From an uncultured bacterium (lineage in GTDB: Bacteria > Myxococcota_A > UBA796 > CAJQPC01): DNA of 36,518 bases. Positions 32,519 to 36,518 of this stretch are shown piece after piece (the stretch's first letter is position 1; each line of letters opens with the position of its first letter). The position numbers were made by a program, and so were the translations under genes. The stretch is taken from positions 1-36,518 of the forward strand of contig CAJQPC010000010.1 in assembly GCA_905480105.1 (NCBI GenBank), given 5' to 3'. The notes below the pieces were generated by a model. It saw nothing but the letters and a program-made list of their open reading frames with translations, made no database searches and was not told where the DNA came from.

Positions 32519-33130
32519 ATGTCACGGGGTCCCATTCTCAGCTCCCACATGCTCTGGCTTCTGCTGGGGTCGCTGGTTCCCGTTCTGCTCTTCCTGGACT
32601 ACTTGGTTGGGGAGTCTGGATCGAGGGAGGTATTCCTCCGAGCCGACCTGCGCGTTCGCCAGGACGGTGCCTCCGCCCTGGCCCTGGCCGGTCCTCTCGT
32701 TGGCGAGGCCGCCATAGACGGTCTGCAGGTCGGCGGCGCGCTGCAGCTCACCGAGGGCCGATACCCATGGCGGCCTGTCGCCCGCGAGGGCAGCTTCTCC
32801 CTTCGTTTGGACAGCTCCTTTCTGAAGAACGCCCAGCCTGGGACTCGTACCCAGGGCTTTGTCGCCAGCTACCAGGAGCGCAGCTTGGAGGGCCCGGGGT
32901 GGCCCGCCCCCCTCACACCCTGCCGGGGACGGATCGAGGTGATCGAGTTGGCGGCGCCGCTCTGGTCTGGCCAGCCCGGCGCCAAGGGCCTGGCCGCGGT
33001 GGATGCGGCGGTCCTCCAGGTAGATCTTCTCTGTACCGGGACCGGGCCCGATCTGCTCTGGGGCACCGGCGATGAGAGGGTCTGGGCGATCGAAGGACCC
33101 CTTGAAGTAAAGGCTGGAGCGGGCGGTTAG
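32519..33130 (+). CDS. Membrane-anchored protein of unknown function
   Basis: A 203-residue protein I do not recognise. One membrane segment (about 10-32, HMLWLLLGSLVPVLLFLDYL) sits at the N-terminus, so the rest should lie in the periplasm. That part is beta-rich with a repeated theme of strands and turns (LRVRQDGASALALAGPLVG, IDGLQVGGALQLTEGRYPW). Two Cys are present (in TPCRG and LLCTG) and could pair. I took ATG 32519; GTG 32504 would add five residues. It diverges from the glycosyltransferase and is followed 25 bp later by an alpha/beta-hydrolase lipoprotein, so both may act on the cell surface. Confidence 0.65.
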   Translation: MSRGPILSSHMLWLLLGSLVPVLLFLDYLVGESGSREVFLRADLRVRQDGASALALAGPLVGEAAIDGLQVGGALQLTEGRYPWRPVAREGSFSLRLDSSFLKNAQPGTRTQGFVASYQERSLEGPGWPAPLTPCRGRIEVIELAAPLWSGQPGAKGLAAVDAAVLQVDLLCTGTGPDLLWGTGDERVWAIEGPLEVKAGAGG

Positions 33131-33155
33131 CGGCTGTTCTGGGTTAGGACAGGGC

Positions 33156-33875
33156 ATGCTCTACACCCTGCTTGTCCTGGCCTGCACCAAAGACCCCGAG
33201 ACAGTGGAGTACACCCCGGCTCCCAAACCCCAGGGCGGCGAGGTGGTGACCGTCACGACCCGCGACTCTGTGGACATTGTGGCGGACTACTACGCATCTT
33301 CTTCCGCAGATCGGCCGCTGGCGGTCTTTGTGCACATGGATCCAACCGGCTCCAGCAACCGTGACAACTGGCCTGGCGAGGTGCTGCAGCCTCTGGTCGA
33401 TGCCGACTGGGCTGTGATGGTGCTGGACCGACGCGGGGCAGGAGACTCGGGTGGTTCAGCCGCAGATGCCTTCGAGACCGTCGCTGGGGCCTACGACATC
33501 GAGGCGGTGGTGCTCGGGGCCCAAGAGGAGGGCTTTGGCGCCTTCATCTTGATCGGCGCGAGCAACGGCACCACCTCGGTCCTGGACTATGCGGCTCTCT
33601 CCGCCACCGAGGCCTGGCCGGCGCCCGATGGCTTTGTGATGCTCTCTGCGGTGGGTTCGACCACCAACAACCACGAGATCTCCGACATGCCAGCGCTCCC
33701 TGCTTGGTTCGGATTTCCCTCCTCCGAGGCGGACAACAACGCGTCCTGGCAAGACGCCAACCCTGGGGACTGGAGCTTTACCGAGTACGACCCAGGGGCC
33801 CACGGCACGCGCATGTTTGGGGAGGCGCCAGATGCGGCCGCGGAGCTGAGCGCTTGGGTGATCTCCCAGGAGTAG
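33156..33875 (+). CDS. Alpha/beta-hydrolase lipoprotein
   Basis: A 239-residue predicted serine hydrolase anchored as a lipoprotein (signal MLYTLLVLAC, Cys 10). The fold markers are AVFVHMDPTGSSN, where the oxyanion HG is replaced by HMDP, then VMVLDRRGAGDSGG, and the nucleophile elbow IGASNGTTS with Ser136. The catalytic His is probably in GAHGTRMF near the C-terminus. It is shorter than many esterases and lacks an obvious lid. AGGA lies about 10 bases upstream of the ATG. It follows the membrane-anchored unknown on the same strand and ends three bases before the convergent Cys-rich gene. Substrate unknown; esterase or peptidase activity is equally possible. Confidence 0.85.
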   Translation: MLYTLLVLACTKDPETVEYTPAPKPQGGEVVTVTTRDSVDIVADYYASSSADRPLAVFVHMDPTGSSNRDNWPGEVLQPLVDADWAVMVLDRRGAGDSGGSAADAFETVAGAYDIEAVVLGAQEEGFGAFILIGASNGTTSVLDYAALSATEAWPAPDGFVMLSAVGSTTNNHEISDMPALPAWFGFPSSEADNNASWQDANPGDWSFTEYDPGAHGTRMFGEAPDAAAELSAWVISQE

Positions 33876-33878
33876 GAC

Positions 33879-34283
33879 CTACTTTGGGCTCCCGCAGTCA
33901 CAGCCGGCCTTCTCTTCTTTGGGACGGGCAGCCTCCAAGAAGCTCATCACGCTCTTGGGGTCGATGCCCGGGATCGAGCCCTGGCCGCGGGTCCACATGT
34001 AGGCGCACTCCTCGCAGACGGGCTCGCCGCGCTTGAGGCCCTCGGCGCATGCGCAGTGACCGGTCAAGCGCACGCAGTGTGTGCAGGGGTCTTTGATGCA
34101 GCAGTTGTAGGTGCCTTCTGCCGTGCTCATGGCGATCATCGCTTGCAGCTCAGCGGCCACGGCCAAGCGCCGCTCCTCCAAGCTCTGCACCACCGGTGCC
34201 TCTTTGACGGGCTCCACGGCGCCGCTGCAGTCCAGCAGGGTGATGGCCCCGATGCACAGAGCGACGCGGCCAGTGAAGCGCAT
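33879..34283 (-). CDS. Small exported cysteine-rich protein, putative metal binding
   Basis: A 134-residue protein with an N-terminal hydrophobic segment ending in LLDCS (Cys 19); the Asp at -1 is atypical for a lipobox, so it may be a lipoprotein or simply anchored. After a helical stretch (about 33-53) comes a dense Cys/His cluster: NCCIKDPCTHC (60-70), GHCACA (75-80) and VCEECAYMW (89-97), with CDC near the end. Ten Cys and two His in about 70 residues suggest metal binding or disulfides. The fold resembles small Cys-rich domains seen near metal-handling genes in other bacteria, but I cannot name a family. I start it at ATG 34283, 20 bp after the upstream TSP3/VWA gene; a longer frame to 34331 would overlap it. 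Confidence 0.75.
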   Translation of the reverse strand: MRFTGRVALCIGAITLLDCSGAVEPVKEAPVVQSLEERRLAVAAELQAMIAMSTAEGTYNCCIKDPCTHCVRLTGHCACAEGLKRGEPVCEECAYMWTRGQGSIPGIDPKSVMSFLEAARPKEEKAGCDCGSPK

Positions 34284-34303
34284 CCACGGCCTGGATGGCG
34301 CCT

Positions 34304-36226
34304 TCAACGTGGGGGCTCCACCACAACCCACACGTTGTGGGTCTCCAGGGTCTCGATCTCCGAGTCCACCTGAACCTGGACTTGGTAGAACTGGTCGTCG
34401 TCGGCCACGGGAGCCAGGGCCACCAGCTCCAGGTCGATCTTTAGGGTCTCGCCGAACTCCAGCTTGCCGGTGGTGCCCGTCGGGGTCATCTCGGTGACCC
34501 AGTTCTCCGGGTCGAAGGTCAGGGACACCGAGTGCTCCAGGGCTGGGGGCTCGCCCAGGAGATCCTCCAGGCCCGCGATCAGCACCGAGGTCGACGGCCA
34601 GTCCCAGCTGCCCGTGATCAAGGCCTCATCGTCGATGGCGCCATCGCCATCCAAGTCGATGTAGGAATCCGTGGCTTGGGCCAGGGCGGTGAGCTCTTGG
34701 TCCACCGTGGGGTCGCTGGCGTACCACTCGTAGAAGCTGACAGCCAGCACCTTGGCATCGAGCTTGGCCAGGGCTTCCGAGGCAGAGGCGGTGCCAGCCG
34801 CCTCGAAACAAGTGTCGCTGGGGACCGCGTCGCCGTCGTCGGGGTCACGCAGGAGGTTGTCGGTGCCCAGGATGATGGCCCGCCCGGAGTTGTCTCGCCA
34901 GCCCACCCCGCCTAGGGTGCCGGTCCCCTTGACCGAGGCATCGTAGGTGCCCGCGGCGGCGCCGCCGAAGGCGTCGGAGCCCTTGGCGTGGAAGGGGGCC
35001 ACGTCGGTAGCGCTGATGCTGCCATCGCAGTCCTCGTCAAAGCCCAAGCCGGTGCCCACTTGGTACAGGGCCTCCCAGGCGGAGCCCTCGGCGTCGCCGC
35101 CGTAGACCATCGCGCTCAGTCCGTTGGCGCTGGCGATGACCGAGGTGGAGTCCGTGGAGATCTGGTGCACCAGCTGGAAGGGGTTGCCCGTGGTGGAGGC
35201 GTAGGCCGCGTAGTCGTCGAAGGTGCCAAAGCCCACCGCCACGTTGTCGAAGTGGGCGAAGATCTCCCGGGCCAGGGTGGTCATCGCTGTCGGCAGGTTG
35301 GGCCGGTAGCAGCTGTAGGAGTAGGCGGTGTCGATGATCACAAAGACATCGAGCTGCGCGCTGCCAGCCAGGCTCTCCAGCTGCACCTCCGCCGCCTCTC
35401 GGGGCTGCAGGGTCAGGACCGTGCCCTTGGGCTTGGAGTTCTTGCTGTCCGGCCAGGTGTTGGCGTAGACCTCCAGTCCGTCGCCGAAGCCGTCTCCGTC
35501 GCTGTCCGTGACCACAGGGTCGGTGCCCCAGGTCTCCTCGTCCTCATTGCTCAAGCCGTCCCCGTCAATGTCGGGGTCGATGTGGTCCAGCTTGCCGTCG
35601 CCGTCGGTGTCCAAGGGCGCGCAGGCCAGCTCATCGCCGTCCTTGATGCCGTCGTTGTCCGAGTCGGAGTCCAATACATCCCACTCGCCGTCGCCGTCGC
35701 TGTCCACGGGCGGCGTGTTCAAGTCCGCGTCCCCGGCCTCGTGCACATCCCCCAGGCAGTCCCCGTCGGAGTCGCTGTCCAGTCGGTTGCCCAGCCCGTC
35801 GGTGTCCGGGTCGGCCTCGCCCTCCTCGATGTCCAGGATGGTGTCCGCGTCATCGTCGGGATCGACCACATCGCTCAGGCCGTCGAGATCGCTGTCCACG
35901 GGCGCATCGCAGTTAATGGCCTCGACTGCGTCAAAGACCCCATTGTTGTCCGAGTCGGTGTCCAGGTAGTCGGGCTGGCCATCCCCGTCGGAGTCGAGAA
36001 GCTCCCCTCTCCCCCCGGCCTCCACCACGTCCAGGATGCAGTCCCCGTCGGAGTCGTCGTCCCGGTAGTTTGGGGTTCCGTCCCCATCCAGGTCCTCCTC
36101 TCCCTCGACCGAGTCCGGGATCCCGTCGGCGTCTGCGTCGGGCAGAGCGGTGTCTACTGGGCTGCCGGAGTCCACTGGGTCGCTGGGGGTGCAGCTGAGG
36201 AGGAGCGAGAGCAGGGTCAGGGTCAT
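34304..36226 (-). CDS. TSP3 repeat and VWA-like lipoprotein
   Basis: A 640-residue lipoprotein (signal [12 protein letters not shown], Cys 12). Residues about 30-256 are thrombospondin type 3 repeats full of DxDxDG Ca-binding loops. About 290-560 is a von Willebrand factor A-like domain starting [13 protein letters not shown]; the MIDAS DxSxS reads DTAYS (299-303), so metal binding may be altered. It continues with [12 protein letters not shown] and [13 protein letters not shown] further EF-like loop ([10 protein letters not shown]) follows, then a beta-rich C-terminal domain. The architecture suggests a calcium-stabilised stalk carrying an adhesion or binding domain on the cell surface. It is 20 bp upstream of the Cys-rich gene and 9 bp downstream of the partial gene at the right edge, so the three may form one operon. 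Confidence 0.92.
   Translation of the reverse strand: MTLTLLSLLLSCTPSDPVDSGSPVDTALPDADADGIPDSVEGEEDLDGDGTPNYRDDDSDGDCILDVVEAGGRGELLDSDGDGQPDYLDTDSDNNGVFDAVEAINCDAPVDSDLDGLSDVVDPDDDADTILDIEEGEADPDTDGLGNRLDSDSDGDCLGDVHEAGDADLNTPPVDSDGDGEWDVLDSDSDNDGIKDGDELACAPLDTDGDGKLDHIDPDIDGDGLSNEDEETWGTDPVVTDSDGDGFGDGLEVYANTWPDSKNSKPKGTVLTLQPREAAEVQLESLAGSAQLDVFVIIDTAYSYSCYRPNLPTAMTTLAREIFAHFDNVAVGFGTFDDYAAYASTTGNPFQLVHQISTDSTSVIASANGLSAMVYGGDAEGSAWEALYQVGTGLGFDEDCDGSISATDVAPFHAKGSDAFGGAAAGTYDASVKGTGTLGGVGWRDNSGRAIILGTDNLLRDPDDGDAVPSDTCFEAAGTASASEALAKLDAKVLAVSFYEWYASDPTVDQELTALAQATDSYIDLDGDGAIDDEALITGSWDWPSTSVLIAGLEDLLGEPPALEHSVSLTFDPENWVTEMTPTGTTGKLEFGETLKIDLELVALAPVADDDQFYQVQVQVDSEIETLETHNVWVVVEPPR
35459..36139 (-). 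repeat. Thrombospondin type 3 repeat tract
   Basis: About 680 bp encode roughly a dozen Asp-rich loops (for example [36 protein letters not shown]). The plus strand is correspondingly rich in GTCGCCGTC and CCGTCGGAGTC type runs. Similar DNA units make this tract prone to slippage or misassembly. Confidence 0.85.
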
Positions 36227-36235
36227 GGGTCGAGC

Positions 36236-36518
36236 CTAAAGGGAGAAGAGCACGTAGCGCATCAAGGAGGTCATCTCAGCGCTGTCTTGGGCGGCCAGGC
36301 GGTAGCTGCTGAAGACCACGCGTCCGCCTCCACCGTTGAAGGAGATGAGGAGAGGAGCGTCCACCTGAACGCTTTGGCCGGCGCTCTGGTAGGAGATCTG
36401 GCCGACCAGGTGAACGGAGGTGGTCTCCCCCGCCGAGGTCAGTACGGGCCACAGGTCCAAGTCGTAGTTCACGGGGAGCTCGGCGACACCGCTGAGGTGG
36501 GCGCTCAGATCCGCGTTG
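36236..36518 (-). CDS. Partial gene: C-terminal end of an unknown protein
   Basis: The frame is open from the right edge to the TAA at 36236, so only the last 93 codons are visible; a GTG at 36472 is internal, because the reading continues upstream (AHLSGVAELPVNYDLDLWPV). The end reads LLISFNGGGGRVVFSSYRL then MTSLMRYVLFSL. A strand with Gly-Arg-Val-Val-Phe-Ser-Ser and a final helix recalls the end of class I glutamine amidotransferase-like or ThuA-like surface proteins, but this is a loose resemblance. Only 9 bp separate it from the TSP3/VWA lipoprotein, so it is probably the previous gene of the same operon. Confidence 0.65.
   Translation of the reverse strand, partial: NADLSAHLSGVAELPVNYDLDLWPVLTSAGETTSVHLVGQISYQSAGQSVQVDAPLLISFNGGGGRVVFSSYRLAAQDSAEMTSLMRYVLFSL

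Noticed and set aside
35459-36139. Asp-codon-rich repeats considered as a CRISPR or DNA satellite
   Set aside because: Unit lengths vary and the variation keeps the protein frame; they encode thrombospondin type 3 Ca loops.

Overview
The window is about 36.5 kb of GC-rich, gene-dense DNA from a Gram-negative bacterium. I infer a member of the Myxococcota or a close deltaproteobacterial relative. The reasons are a Ser/Thr kinase with the HRDVSPHN catalytic loop common in that group, two proteins with MYXO-CTERM-like tails (Cys, hydrophobic segment, Arg cluster), many short-signal lipoproteins, and FG-GAP and thrombospondin type 3 Ca-binding repeats. YqgE and an LpxH-like phosphoesterase fit a Gram-negative envelope. 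I found 26 complete or near-complete protein genes plus one cut by the right edge. I saw no rRNA, tRNA, CRISPR array, insertion sequence or prophage.

Layout. 1-4.6 kb (minus): an envelope set made of a LytM/M23 peptidase, an M14 zinc carboxypeptidase with a sorting tail, and a lipoprotein, ending in a probable terminator at the left edge. 4.8-10.2 kb: proteostasis block with yqgE-clpX (minus, stop/start overlapping), a J-domain protein (plus) and lon (minus); no clpP is present. 10.26-16.84 kb (plus): a three-gene overlapping operon of a 1320-residue kinase/cyclase-like/AAA/TPR protein, a left-handed beta-helix protein with an unrecognised N-terminal half, and an FG-GAP lipoprotein. 16.8-18.3 kb: a DUF1643 gene and a sulfotransferase. 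18.6-21.5 kb (minus): metallophosphoesterase, exported unknown and mtnA, joined by two GTGA overlaps. 21.5-22.8 kb (plus): engB and rlmE. 22.9-26.3 kb (minus): a tail-anchored probable pseudokinase followed by a leucyl aminopeptidase. 26.4-28.0 kb (plus): a bacterial GH3-family adenylating enzyme. 28.1-32.5 kb (minus): GT2 glycosyltransferase, DUF3142 protein, and TPR protein with a sorting tail. 32.5-33.9 kb (plus): membrane-anchored unknown and alpha/beta-hydrolase lipoprotein. 33.9 kb to the end (minus): partial gene, TSP3/VWA lipoprotein and cysteine-rich small protein.

Housekeeping genes (clpX, lon, engB, rlmE, mtnA, pepA) alternate with lineage-specific envelope and signalling genes. 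Six same-strand gene pairs share an ATGA or GTGA stop/start overlap, and one convergent pair overlaps by CTAA, so translational coupling is common here. The parts most likely to be undescribed are the ATP-binding but catalytically defective tail-anchored kinase coupled to an aminopeptidase, the kinase/beta-helix/FG-GAP operon, and the cysteine-rich protein beside the TSP3/VWA lipoprotein. All functions are read from motifs by eye; no database search was possible.
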